From Hippophae tibetana (taxonomy: Eukaryota > Streptophyta > Magnoliopsida > Rosales > Elaeagnaceae): DNA of 64,000 bases. Shown here one piece after another: positions 41,401 through 53,082 of this stretch. Within the stretch, counting starts at the first letter, position 1. Every line of letters begins with the position of its first letter. Both the position numbers and the translations under genes were made by a program. Under the pieces are notes generated by a model. That model saw only the letters and a list, made by a program, of their open reading frames with translations, ran no database searches and had not been told where the DNA came from. The DNA is taken from the NCBI GenBank assembly GCA_037013495.1, contig CM072803.1, positions 14,712,001 through 14,776,000 of the forward strand, given 5' to 3'.

Positions 41401-42947
41401 CAGCACTAGTGATTAATTGCTACACTTATTACCAAGTAGATGTTGGAAGATTGCTGGGTCCTAAAAGAATTAAATTTCAACCAGATGGGGATATTCATGT
41501 GGGATATTATCCATCTAGAATATTAATTGAATATCTTAGTCTGTCAACATTTTAAATTGTTGAAGTGTTTAGAGTTCCAGCAAAGAAAGAATGCGGATTC
41601 GCCAATAAAAATCAAGATTTTCAATTTGATAATCCTTGTAATTTTTCTGGTTCTTCCGTACAAGTGCTGTAAATTGATTGGTTTTTTTACTAATGGAAGT
41701 ATATTCCTTGTTGTGTAAAACAAAAAAAAAAGGAATGGATATTAAAGGAGGGAAGAAAGAAATGAGAAAATTTGACTTTTAATAAAAACAGATACTGGTA
41801 ATAAAACTGGGAAATTAAAAGCGCAAAATCCAAATGGCCAAGGGAGTGGCTATTGCTAAAGAACATTTGGCTTTATCCAAGAAAATGATAATATTCTTGG
41901 AAGATTTAGTTAACACTTTTGGAAAAATTTCCTTAACAAAGCCAAATCTTCCTTGACAATAGCCATTCCCACCAATAATGATATTGTTGCAATTACTTTT
42001 GTTGTTGTAAAAACAATATTGTATCAATTGTCTATATTATCTTAATAATTAATTACACTTTAATATCACTACTGTGGGATAAAGTTTCATTAATGAATAA
42101 TATAACAATCTCCATCTAATTATCCAAAATACCATGTACACAAAACAACACCAGAATCAGAAAAACAAAAAAGGAGATTCTTAAAATGAATTATTGGAAA
42201 TTTACCTAAAATAACACACATAAAATCATAACAACAAAAATAGAACCCGTCCTTTGAATTTAGAAAAGATGTGTTATTGTTAGGGATGTTGTTTTCGTTG
42301 TTATGAGTTTTTAAGGGTGTTAGATTTGTTATTTTCACATAAATTTTATAATATAAATTAAACAAAGGGCACACACATGGTAAGATTTCCATGTATCTAC
42401 GTCCTTTTTATTTTATTTTCTTCTATCTATGTAATCTGAGCAAACAAACAAAAAATTGAAGAGAAAACGAAAAACATTCAATACCCAGAAACAGCATAAG
42501 CTAAAAATTCAACAGAAATATGACTAAATTGATTATTTCCAGAAAAATAAAATTAAAAATAAAACCTGGCAAAGATTGTAAGTAAAGCTGTCGTAGTTGT
42601 CAATAACAATGATGGGATTGTCGACCTTCTTGTCCGAAACAGGAGACCTAGAGTTGGACTTCTCGACAACCATTGACGCTTTTGCTCCGAACCCATTTCC
42701 CGATTTGACCCGAAAATTCACTTCTACATTGAGTTAACAAAAGCGAAACCTTAAAGAACGAATCTTTTCGGGGTAAATTAGAGAAGAGCAAACACGGAAA
42801 TTATTGTGGAATTGAAAATATACCTGATGAGTTTGAACGAGTTGAGCGAAAAGCTACTCGAGTAAATCTGAGGGTTTTGGAAGGAGAAGAGAAAGGTCTT
42901 GGTTGCTTAATGGAGGCATGAGAGGGAGAAAGAACCTTAGTTGCCAT
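38052..42947 (-). CDS. ASB: Anthranilate synthase beta subunit (glutamine amidotransferase), plastid, eight exons
   Basis: Exons in transcript order: 42947-42824, 42723-42566, 40705-40635, 40503-40466, 40316-40206, 40051-39952, 39360-39225 and 38156-38052. All introns are GT..AG and the joined frame is open for 280 codons. The enzyme subunit releases ammonia from glutamine for the alpha subunit, which makes anthranilate from chorismate, the first step of tryptophan synthesis. Residues 1-60 are rich in S, T, K and R and lack D and E until near the end, as in a chloroplast transit peptide. The class I glutamine amidotransferase domain starts at [14 protein letters not shown]. It has the oxyanion region VSPGPG, the nucleophile Cys156 in FGVCMGLQC, and the His251/Glu253 pair in QFHPES. 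It ends KETESEN, close to the usual plant length. It looks intact. Introns 2 (1860 bp) and 7 (1068 bp) are long. Confidence 0.97.
38422..38447. repeat. (TA)n microsatellite in ASB intron 7
   Basis: About twelve TA units within the last intron of ASB. Confidence 0.9.
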
Positions 42948-45933
42948 AGCTTCTGTAACAGATCACAGAGATTCGAATGTCAGAGGCTGATCTTGGATAC
43001 TTTGCACAAGGAAAATGTAAGTCCAATTTTACATTTATAATCAAAATAATGCTGAGAAACTCCTCTCTACTTGTAAAAAAGCTACATCGGCTCCCTCACG
43101 TTTTTAAAAATTACATAAGAGTCCTTTCCTTTTAATTATTGCGACATTATTTTTTATTAGTTGAGGACTCATTTTACGTAAGTGTAAAAAATTGATAAAA
43201 ATTATTATTTAAAATAACTTAATTAGCACGGAAGAAATGCATTAAATATAAATAAATATTTTTATCAATTTTCATAATTTATATTAAATATAGGGTATAA
43301 TCAATAAAAATAAATAATGTGACAATAACTCACATTTTTTTAATATATACCATAAATTAGGAGTGTCAATTTAAATAATTGTTTTTTTATGTTTGATATA
43401 AAAACATCTAGTCATATTTGAAATTTTTTTACACTATGTTGAAAATTATCATTTGGTTATTTTTAAGATAAAGTAAATTTAATTTATATTAATAATTTAA
43501 AATTAATTTCTATTTAAATATGTAAAAATCATACATTATTATAAATATGATATAAGTTTATTAATAATAAAAATATTTAATTATCAGTAAATTTATTTTT
43601 TAACTATGGTAAAAAATTATATTTTTATGTTTAAATAATATGTTTTTTTTTTGTGATTAGATTCTCTTATTTAAAATGATAAAATGAGTGAATATTATTG
43701 TTAAGTTATTTTACAAATTTTAATTTAAATAATTAAGGCAAATTTATACCTTAATAGCCACGTGTACTTGTATATTTTTTAATAAACAATAACACATAAT
43801 TAATTTCCGCATTAGTATTACTAATATATGGTTCAATAATTATGAAGCATCCATTTCTTCTAACCCATCACCGATACTGCCAGAGATTATTTTTTTAATC
43901 GAAACTTTAAATTTAATTGAAAATATAAAACATAGGATACATATACACATGAAAGAGACCACCTTTAGGTGCGTGAATCTTATCCAAATCTATCTAATAC
44001 CCTAAAAAGAAAGAAAATAAAAGCTTGATTACATCGTAATTTATGATATAATTAAAATTAATAGGATATTAATTAAAATTATTTTTTAATAAATAATTAA
44101 TACAATTTAAAAAATATATTAGAGAAAGAGAATGCAACCTGATAAGAGTGGTTCAATAGAACTAATGATATATATGTTGGGTGCTAATAATTGGAATGTA
44201 GTTTTCACTTTCACTATAGAGCCTGTCCCCGCCGGGAATGAAATGAGAGAGAGGTCGTTGGAAAGAAAAAGGCTGGGTAAGGAGCTTTAGTCGATTTATT
44301 GGGTTACTAATATTAATGTATTAGGTTTTCGATTTTCAATTGTTTAAATTTATTTTAATTATAGTAAATATAACAAATAAATAAATATAAGTATGGATAT
44401 TATTACCATAACTTTATTATTATTATTATTATAAAAAAATAGTATAAAATATCTATTTTATTTATATTTTTAATTATATAATTAGTGTTGTTGTTATTGT
44501 ATAAATTTATAATTAATAAAATATTATTATAATAATATATCAATATATTCCAAACAATTAGTAGCACAGTAATGAGGATTGAATGTAGTGGGAAATGGAT
44601 CCCAAGTTCAAATTAATCTTTATATATTTCTATTTAATTTAATTTGAGTAATCCAACGATAAGTTTTGTAAATGGATGTTTAAAATAGATTTTATTAGTA
44701 AGTAATAATTTTACACAAATTGTTATTATATAATAAGTTATGAACTTTTTCTTAATCATATTATCAACGTACGTCATAATCTATTGTATATATTTTATTA
44801 TCTTATTAATTTTATAATAATACAAAATATTTAAAATTGTTTTATGATTAAAAATTGTTTAAGAATATAATATAATTTTTTTATAAATAAATTTTTATTT
44901 TTTATCCTTCATGGAACGCATATATTTAACAAATATTTTAAAATATGCACGTAAATATTTTTTTAATAACATAAAAATAAAATCATATATTTTTATGGAG
45001 TTTAAAATGAAAATAATTAAGTTAAAAATTGGAGTTTAAGAAAAAAAAATTATTTTTCTTATTTGGTAAGAAATTCAATTAAATTATTAGAATACTAAAA
45101 AATTGTTCAATTTTCCTTATTTGGTAAGAAATTTCAAATAAATTATTTGAATCCTGCCTACCCATCTCTTCACAATCCATAGCAGAGATAAATGTTACTT
45201 TCACCAAATTTGAATATTGAATGTATTAGGTGGAATGTGTTAAACATGGCATCGTAGAGTAGGCTTGTCTTTTTGTTAAGTATAAAGTAACACCAACATT
45301 AGAAATTTTATATTTTGTGATAAAACTTTTGTTTTTGATGTAAAATTTTATTTTTAACTTTTGATTTTTTTTTAATTTTTTTAATAATATATATGTGATA
45401 ACGATTTTTTATTTTAATTTTTTATATTTATAATAAGAAATAAAATTATTATCAAATAATTTGTATGTAATTTTTCAATTTTTCTTGAAAATTAGTGAGT
45501 ATAAATATTTATTAATTATTTTTAAAAAATCAAAAAATTATAAAAATAATTATTTGATAAAATACAAAAATTATAAATCTTAATAATAATAAAACATGAA
45601 CTAAATTTGTTGACACATGTGCCGAATTGTACTAGTAAGACTTAACGCATGAGTTTATTTTTAGTTGTTTCATTTAGTTAAGTTATAAATACAATTATAA
45701 CAAAACTTAGAAGTACTAAATATTTTTTTAATAGAATTAAGAACTTAAAATTAATTTTTAAAATTATAATAATTAAATTTCAATTTTAATATAAACCTTA
45801 GTTATTTCCTATTATTGTGCACGTTTTATTAATTTATATTAATACATATAATATTGTATTCATATTTCAAGAGTTAATAACGGAACAAATGTTATATTAT
45901 TGACTTACCATATGCACTTTTGGAGATGTAAAG
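42948..45933. other. ASB 5' flank and intergenic DNA, no gene seen
   Basis: The ASB leader and promoter must lie just above 42948 (read on the minus strand); no clear TATA box or named motif stood out. Beyond about 43100 the DNA is very A+T-rich. A short island of higher G+C around 44210-44270 (GAGCCTGTCCCCGCCGGGAA) stands out but I cannot name it. Confidence 0.45.
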
Positions 45934-46714
45934 TGTAGAAAAAAAGTAAACTTTTATAAATAAAAAATGATGTTAATTTGTACCTTATTTCACGTTATTA
46001 GTATACATAACTTAGTAGATGTGTAAATAGTGCCTTAAGTACCATCCACTTTTGTGAAACAGAAGAGATCATAGGCAAATGTGATTTTGTATTCGCGCGT
46101 CGTTGTTCGTTCGACCGATCGTTCGTGCCAAGTGAGTGTGAGATGAGATGATATTTTATTTTTTTGAAATTTTTTTTATTAAAATATTTTTCACTTAAAA
46201 AATAGTCGTTATCTTTACTTAGAAATATCCGTTAAATAGTTGTTATTCTTTTTTACTCAAAAATGACCGTTATTCTTCTTTTCATAAATGGTCGTTACTA
46301 TTTCCACCCATACATGACCGTTATTATCATAATGGTCACACATTTTCTCAAACCTATAAATAGAGAGTCATAACTCTCAATTTTAACACATCAATTGGAA
46401 ACATCTATTCTTAGAAAAAAATCTCAGAAAGAAAAGGAAAAAGATACTAAATTATTTTGAGTTTTTCAAGCAACAAAAATGTATAGATGTAGCATTCCAG
46501 TCTTCATCAATGTAGTGAAATTTTGAGGCAAAAAACAAAGATTCTGGGCTATTTTATCCTAGGGATGACGAGACTATGTTTGCTTGTACAAGTTTGGGTA
46601 AAGCCATGAAACGTCTTAAAGAGAGCGACCTAGTCCGCGACTCAACCCAAGTAGTACATTTTAGTATATCGGTAACATCGTTCTTACACTGCTTTTAACA
46701 TACTTGTCTCAACA
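45934..46714 (+). repeat. 5' LTR of the copia element
   Basis: 781 bp, TG...CA ends (TGTAGAAAAA to TCTCAACA). It contains a G+C island CGCGCGTCGTTGTTCGTTCG near 46094-46113, a series of TGACCGTTA-like units (46200-46340) and a TATA box at CCTATAAATAG (46351-46361). Confidence 0.8.
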
Positions 46715-46978
46715 ATTTTAAGACGATTTTTTATCTGTCATGTCTACTGAAATGTTAACTATTGATCTCAATAAACCGTTATGTTTTGAGGGATTACACT
46801 TTATAAGATGGACATAAAAAATGTTATTTTTCTTAATCATGAAAAAGGTCGCTTATGCTCTTACTACTGAAAAACCAACATTGTCTAATCCTACTACTGA
46901 AACTACAACAAAGGATTTAGACATCTAGATGGAAAATGATTTTCTATGTAAAAAAATTATTCTTAATTAGCTAATAAC

Positions 46979-49900
46979 TTGTATGATTATTATAATTCTG
47001 ATAAATTTGTTAAGGAAATTTGGGATGCACTTCAAAAGAAGTACGAAACTAAGGAAGCTGGAACTAAGAAGTATGCTATTAGTAGTTATATGAAGTACCA
47101 AATGGTTGATGGCAAATCTATGGAAGCTCAATCACACGAATTACAGAAGATAACACACGAAATAACTTCTGAAGGTATGACTTTAAATGAACAATTTCAA
47201 ATAGCTGTTATTATAGATAAATTACCCCATGCTTGGAAAGATTTTAAGAATGCACTTACATATAAAACTAAGGAATTTTCTTTAGAAATTCTTATAACTC
47301 GTTTAAGAATAGAAGAAGAAGCCCGAAAATAAGATCAAAGATATGAAGTACTCGTTGTCTCAAACAATAGTACCAATAAAAAAAAACCCTTCTATAATTT
47401 TGAAACCCAAAGAAAAAAATATGAAAACTCAGCATCGCAATAATAATCAAAACCACAACCACCAAAATAGAAACATAAACTATCCTCCCTAAAATGGACC
47501 TCAACCCCCTTCTCTCCCAAGAAATAACACATTTATGTGTTATAGTTGTAACAAACCTGGCCACTTGGCCAGGAACTACCGAAATAGGAATCGTCATGTC
47601 CATAGGTGAACCTTACCGAAGATCAACTTATTGCTATGATATTTGAAATCAATTTTATTGGTGGATCTGAGGGGTGGTGGGTGGACACTGATGCTTCTCA
47701 CCATGTTTGCTATGATCAAGACATATTCAAGTCATATTCTGAGTCTAAGGATAAGAAAGTATTGCTGGGTGACTCCCACTCCACTAAAGTTGTTGGTACT
47801 AGTGGGGTGAAATTAAAGTTTAGCTTTGAAAAGACTGTCATTTTGAAGGATGTCTTACATACTCTAGAGATGAGAAAGAACTTAGTTTTGGGCTATCTTC
47901 TTAACAAAGTTGGGTTTGCTCAAACTATAGGGGTTGATTTATATACAATAACTAAAAATAATATTTTTGTTGGGAAAGGGTATGCCACTGATGACATGTT
48001 GAAATTAATAAAGCTTTTTTTTCTACTTATATGTTGAGTTCTTTTAATATTTGGCATGCTAGACTTTGTCATGTTAATAAACACATAATCGCGAACATGG
48101 GTACATTAGAACTAATTTCTAAACTATCTTTGAATGATTTTGAAAAATGTGACTTTTGTAATCAAGCTAAAATAACCAAAACTTCACATAAGTCATTAGT
48201 TAGAGAATCTGAACCTTTAGATTTAATACACTTTAACATATGTGAACTTGATGGAAATTTAACAAGAAATGGAAAACGCTATTTTATAACTTTTATTTAT
48301 GACTATTTAGATTACACTTATGTATATCTAATGAAAAATAAAGTGAAGTGTTTGACATATTTAAAATATTTATGACTGAAATGAAAAATCGACTTAATAA
48401 AAAATAAAAAAGTTTCGAAGTGATAGAAACACTGAATATGATTCCAATTTTTTCCATGATTTTTATAAAACTCGTAGAATCATTCATGAAAACATTACAC
48501 CTTATTTCTCCTGGAATTGATGGCAAAGCTACAAAATAGAACTTTTACTAAATCAATTGTTGCAATTTTATTAAACTCTGGTGCTACTTCTCGGGAAGAA
48601 TTTTTATTAACTATTTGCTACATGCTAAATAGAGTGCCTAAATTTACTAGTAAAATTTCACCATATGAAATTTTAAAAAATAAGAAACCTACCTTAACTT
48701 ATTTTAAAACTTGTGATTGTTTAGTCTATGGTAGGATCCCTGATTCTAAAATAAATAAACTTGTTAGTATAGCATATGAATGTGTATTCATAGGATATGT
48801 TATGAATAGTAAGACTTATAAATTCTATGAATTAAATGATCATGTAATTATAAAATCAAATGATGTTAACTTTTATGAACATAGGTTTCCGAAACTCTTA
48901 AAGAAACCCTATCTTCTTTAGATGCTAACTTATTAGAAGAAGCCATAAATGATGAAATGGACTCTCTTGAGTATAATATAACTTAGCATTTAATTGACTT
49001 ACCTCCTAGTTGCAAAACCAAAGGATGTACATAGATACTAAAGAAGAAATCAAAACCCGATGACATTATTGAAAAGTACAAAGCTTGTCTTGTAGTTAAA
49101 GGGTATAAGCAAAGGGAAAATATAAATTTCTTTGATACCTTTTCACCAGTCACATGAATAACTTCCATACGTGTACTTTTCTCTTTTGTTTTTATCCATG
49201 ATTTAGTAGTGTACCAAATGGATGTCAAAACTACTTTCTTAAATGATGACTTAGAAGAAGAAATTTATATGGACCAACCTAAAGGTTTTGTTGTCCCAAG
49301 TCAAGAAAATAAAGTTTGTAAACTAGATAAATCTCTTAATGGTCTAAAATAAGCACCTAAGCAATGACATGAAAAATTTGATAATCTAGTTATCTCACAT
49401 GGATTAAAAAAAAAATGAAAGTGACAAATGCATTTATTATAAATCAGAAAATGACATTTTGCACTGTTATATGTTTATATGTGGATGACATGCTTATTTT
49501 TGGGTCAAATATTCATGTTGTTAATAAAGTGAAAATCTTGTTATGTGCTAATTTTGATACGAAAGATCTCGGAGAAGCGAGTGTAATCCTTGGTATAAAG
49601 ATTAGTAGGTCTAAAAATGGACTTTCTCTAGATCAATCTCATTATATTGAGAAGATTTTAAAAAATATAATTACTTTAACTACAAACCTACATGTATTTC
49701 TTATGATCTTAGTGCAAAGTTGTTTAAGAACATTAGAGACAGTGTTAGAGAATCTGAGAATGTGAGCATCATTGGTAGCTTACGTTATGTTACTGACTAC
49801 ACTAGACTAGACATAACTTATGTTGTGGGACTACTATGTATTTACTAGTAGACCTAGTATAGAGCATTAGAATGTTATTGAGAGGGTCATGAGATACCTT

Positions 49901-50400
49901 AAGAAAACTATGAACCTTGGATTACATTATAAAAAGTTTTCCGCTATTCTAGAAGGATATAACGATGTTGATTAGAATACTCTATCAAAAGACTCTAAAG
50001 AAACTAGCGATTATATATTTAGCATTGTTGGTGGAATTGTTTCTTGGAAGTCTAGGAAACAGATAATATTGGCTCAATCTATGATAGAGTTTGAAATGAT
50101 AGCACTAGCTACTACTAGTAAAGAAGTAGGCTACTTAAGAAGTCTTTTAGTTGAGATCCCTTTATAAGAAAGATTGATATGAGTTGTCCTGATCCACTAT
50201 GATAGTACCGCGATTATTGCAAAGATTCAGAACTGTTACTATAACGGCAAGAGACAACAAATACGTCATAAGCATAGTACTGTTAGAGAATCTCTCTCTA
50301 TAGGAGTTGTAAGAGTGTATCATGTACATTCTGACAAAAAATTGGTTGATTCTTTGACGAAAGGATTACCAAAAGAGAAGGTTTTCAAAACCTCAAAAGG
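46979..50400 (+). pseudogene. Copia gag-pol polyprotein, broken
   Basis: Gag of UBN2 type (46979-47332, including KEIWDALQKKYETKEAGTKK). Zinc knuckle CYSCNKPGHLARNY (about 47540). Protease WWVDTDASHHVCYDQDIF (from 47606; the D-S-G site reads DTD). GAG-pre-integrase and integrase start WHARLCHVNKHI (48031-48375). Integrase end TCDCLVYGRI and CVFIGYVMNSKTYKF (48517-48921). RT with CLYVDDMLIFGSNIHVVNK (49415-49765). RNase H from about 49990, ending near the ADSLTKGL-like block at 50340-50370. Several frame changes and stops remove any function. Confidence 0.85.
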
Positions 50401-50922
50401 AATGGGACTGGAAATAAGTTCAATGTGTAATAACAAGTCATGAAGTGATATAAGATGAATTATGCTATTTTGAAGTCTCATTCTATATTGTTAGAAGCAC
50501 GAAGTCCTAAAGTGATAGAAAAGAATGAGTTAATTATTAAACTCTTAATGAGTTCTATACTCTATGTGAAGTGGATTACATAGCTATAGGAGTACTCTTG
50601 ATAGACTCACCTATGTGAATGTGAAAGTGTGGCTGTTTTTTATGAAAAGTTTGGGCAAAATTTACTAGAGCAATCACTATATTGGGATACACGTGCATGG
50701 CCGTAAAACACAGGTTTTTCGAACTACACCTTGGAAAGGTTTTATGTATACTGTTGTTAGAGATAGAATTCAAAACTACGAGTTACTCTAATATATTCTA
50801 AAGCATCAACACTATACAAAGGTTCAAATTGATAGACACATTTTGCTTATGTAAAATCTTATACTTTTAATTGATTGGTTGCTCAATGAAAACTATTTTT
50901 ATATAAAATTCAAGTGTGAGAT

Positions 50923-51721
50923 TATTGGAAAATTGAATTTTTATAAAACAAATGATGTCAATTTGTGTCTTGTCCCATATTTCTATTTTACATCAATTAG
51001 GAGATGTATAAATAAAAAAGGATTGGCTATTGACCTAATTTGGGCCTCAAGGGGTACCCACTTTTGTGAAAGGGGAGAGGGCCTAGGAAAATGTAATACC
51101 ATATATGCACGCATGTCGTCGTCGTCCATCCGACTGGTCGTGTCGAACCGAGTGCGTGTGTGTGAGGTGAGGTGGCATTTTATTTTTTGGATTTTTTTTA
51201 TTAAAATACTTTTCCACTCATAAAATGATCATTACTTTTTTACTCATAAAATGACCGTTATTTTTCTTTATTCAAAAAATGACCATTATTTTTCTTTACT
51301 CAGAAATATCCGTTAAATGACCATTACTTTTCCTTTTATAAAATGATTGTTACTCTTTCCACCCAAACATGATCGTTGTTATCATAATGGTCACACATTT
51401 TCTTAAACCTATAAATAGAAGACCGCAGCTCTCAAATTTAACACATTAATTGAAAACATCTCTTACTATAGAAAAATCTCTTATACTAAATTATTTTGAG
51501 TTTTCCAAGCAACAAAAATTTATAAGTGTAGCATTCTGGTCTTCATTAATGAAGTGAAGTTTCGAGACAGGAAATAAAGATCATGGGTTGTTTTATCCCG
51601 GGAACGACAAGACTATGCTTGTTTATAGCGAGCGATTTAGTCTGTGACTCAACTCAAACAATATATTTCAATATATCAGTAACATCGTTCTTATAGTGCT
51701 TTTAACATACTTGTCCCAACA
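50923..51721 (+). repeat. 3' LTR of the copia element
   Basis: 799 bp, from TATTGGAAAATTG (the initial TG is mutated) to TGTCCCAACA. It has the same repeat array (51210-51390) with more complete units, and the same TATA region (51411-51421). Confidence 0.8.
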
Positions 51722-51932
51722 TTAAGCACTTCTTTATCAAACATGATACTCATGAAAATGTGTAATTTTATATAAAGATTTATTTTTGAATAGAATTAAG
51801 AACTTAAATTTTATATAAAATTAATTACCCAAATATTTTGTTTAATTCCATTTTAAGAAATATTAATTTGTTGTTTGTAAGATAACAATCACATGAATTA
51901 GATGCTTTAAATGGATCTATTTAAAACATACA

Positions 51933-53082
51933 ATTATGGGTATGCATCGGATCGAAATCGTTGATTTTATACTCATTTGATTTGATCCGACCTTTTAATC
52001 AGATTGAAGCATCCTAAATTGCAATCGATCCGATTACATTTTAAATTGGATGCATCCAATCCGTAATCTATTCAGATTGGATCCATTGAATTCGTAACCT
52101 ATTTAGATTGAATCGGTTGAATCAAATCAATCCAACCAATCCAAATAACTTTTTTTCTTTTTATAACTTTCCATAGTTTCCATCTTCATTAAACACTTTT
52201 TTGAGAACACAAAAAATAAATATTTTTTTTATAGCAACCAAAGCAAATATCAATATTTCAAAAAATAATTTTTTTAAAAGCTTAGAGTAGAATTGAATTA
52301 CAATCAAATTCTAAAAATATAAAAAATTAAAAATTAAAGCAAACATGTCAATTACTTTGACACAGTTATATTCAAATTCAAAGAAAGTGACTATCAACAA
52401 AATTTTTAAGGTACAATATAATTCCTTATTTTATCATAAACTAAACATCATATTATCTTGTTTTGTATTAACATTGAGAAATGTGAGGGAAAGCTTAGTT
52501 TCTTTTCTTTCTCTTGTGAAATCCATAGCAATGGTAGAGACACCACTAGTAGAGATAACAGACGATGAAGATGAAGATGAATTATTGTCACTGATAGGTT
52601 CCGCCACAGTTGGTGCCTTCAAAGAGTAAGATAAACGAGGACAATCAAAGCTCCTCCGAGTAGAGGATTTGAAAGAAACAACAAGGAAGCTCAAAGGATA
52701 TGAAAGAGAAGAAAAAAGAACCCTAGGCCCAACGAAGAATGAGAAAGATGGATAAGAGTAAGAATAATAAGATAGGATAAACATATTTTTTTAATTATAA
52801 AAAAATGTTTTAGGGTTTTTAATTTTGTTAATATGTGATGTGGTGTATAATAGAAATATTAATAATCAACGAAAATATTATTAATGTATAAATATAAATA
52901 TATATTTAATTATTTTCTATCGGATATGATTAGATCAGATGATATATAGTGAAATCTGTCATCTAATCCGAACTTAACAGATTGAATTTTTTTTTCATTC
53001 GATTTGATTTGATGGTCGGATCGAAACAGTTAAAAAATTAACAAATCGGATTAATCGAATGATCGAATTTTTTGCACATCCC
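51933..53082. mobile_element. Probable non-autonomous hAT-like element
   Basis: The right end, read as its complement, is GGGATGTGCAAAAAATTCGATC, and the left end carries GGGTATGCATCGGATCG. Both ends are followed inward by many ATCGGAT, GATCCGA and AATCGGATT motifs in opposite orientations, much like the hAT MITE at 538-926. The 8-mers AACATACA (51925-51932) and AACATATA (53083-53090) flank it, with one mismatch. The central part (about 52160-52800) is unrelated filler with small open frames on both strands. The terminal repeats are imperfect, so the class is tentative. Confidence 0.5.

Larger units (their letters stand above)
45934..51721 (+). mobile_element. Degenerate Ty1/copia retrotransposon with repeat-rich LTRs (about 5.8 kb)
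   Basis: LTR copies at 45934-46714 and 50923-51721 share GTTAATTTGT/GTCAATTTGT, a GTCG-rich island, AATGACCGTTATT-type repeats, the TATA region CCTATAAATAGA, and the end ACATACTTGTC-CAACA. The purine tract GTGTGAGAT precedes the second LTR. Flanking 5-mers are TAAAG (45929-45933) and TTAAG (51722-51726), a duplication with one mismatch. The primer-binding site after the first LTR is not recognisable. The coding region runs gag, protease, integrase, RT, RNase H on the plus strand. Confidence 0.85.

Noticed and set aside
41035..42392. Small open frames inside ASB intron 2
   Set aside because: No protein similarity seen; they lie between well-defined ASB exons and are probably intronic noise or decayed transposon DNA.
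52345..52784. Overlapping open frames on both strands, one acidic and one serine-rich
   Set aside because: They are reverse-complement shadows of each other (GATGAAGAT repeats) within a probable hAT-like element, with no recognisable domain.
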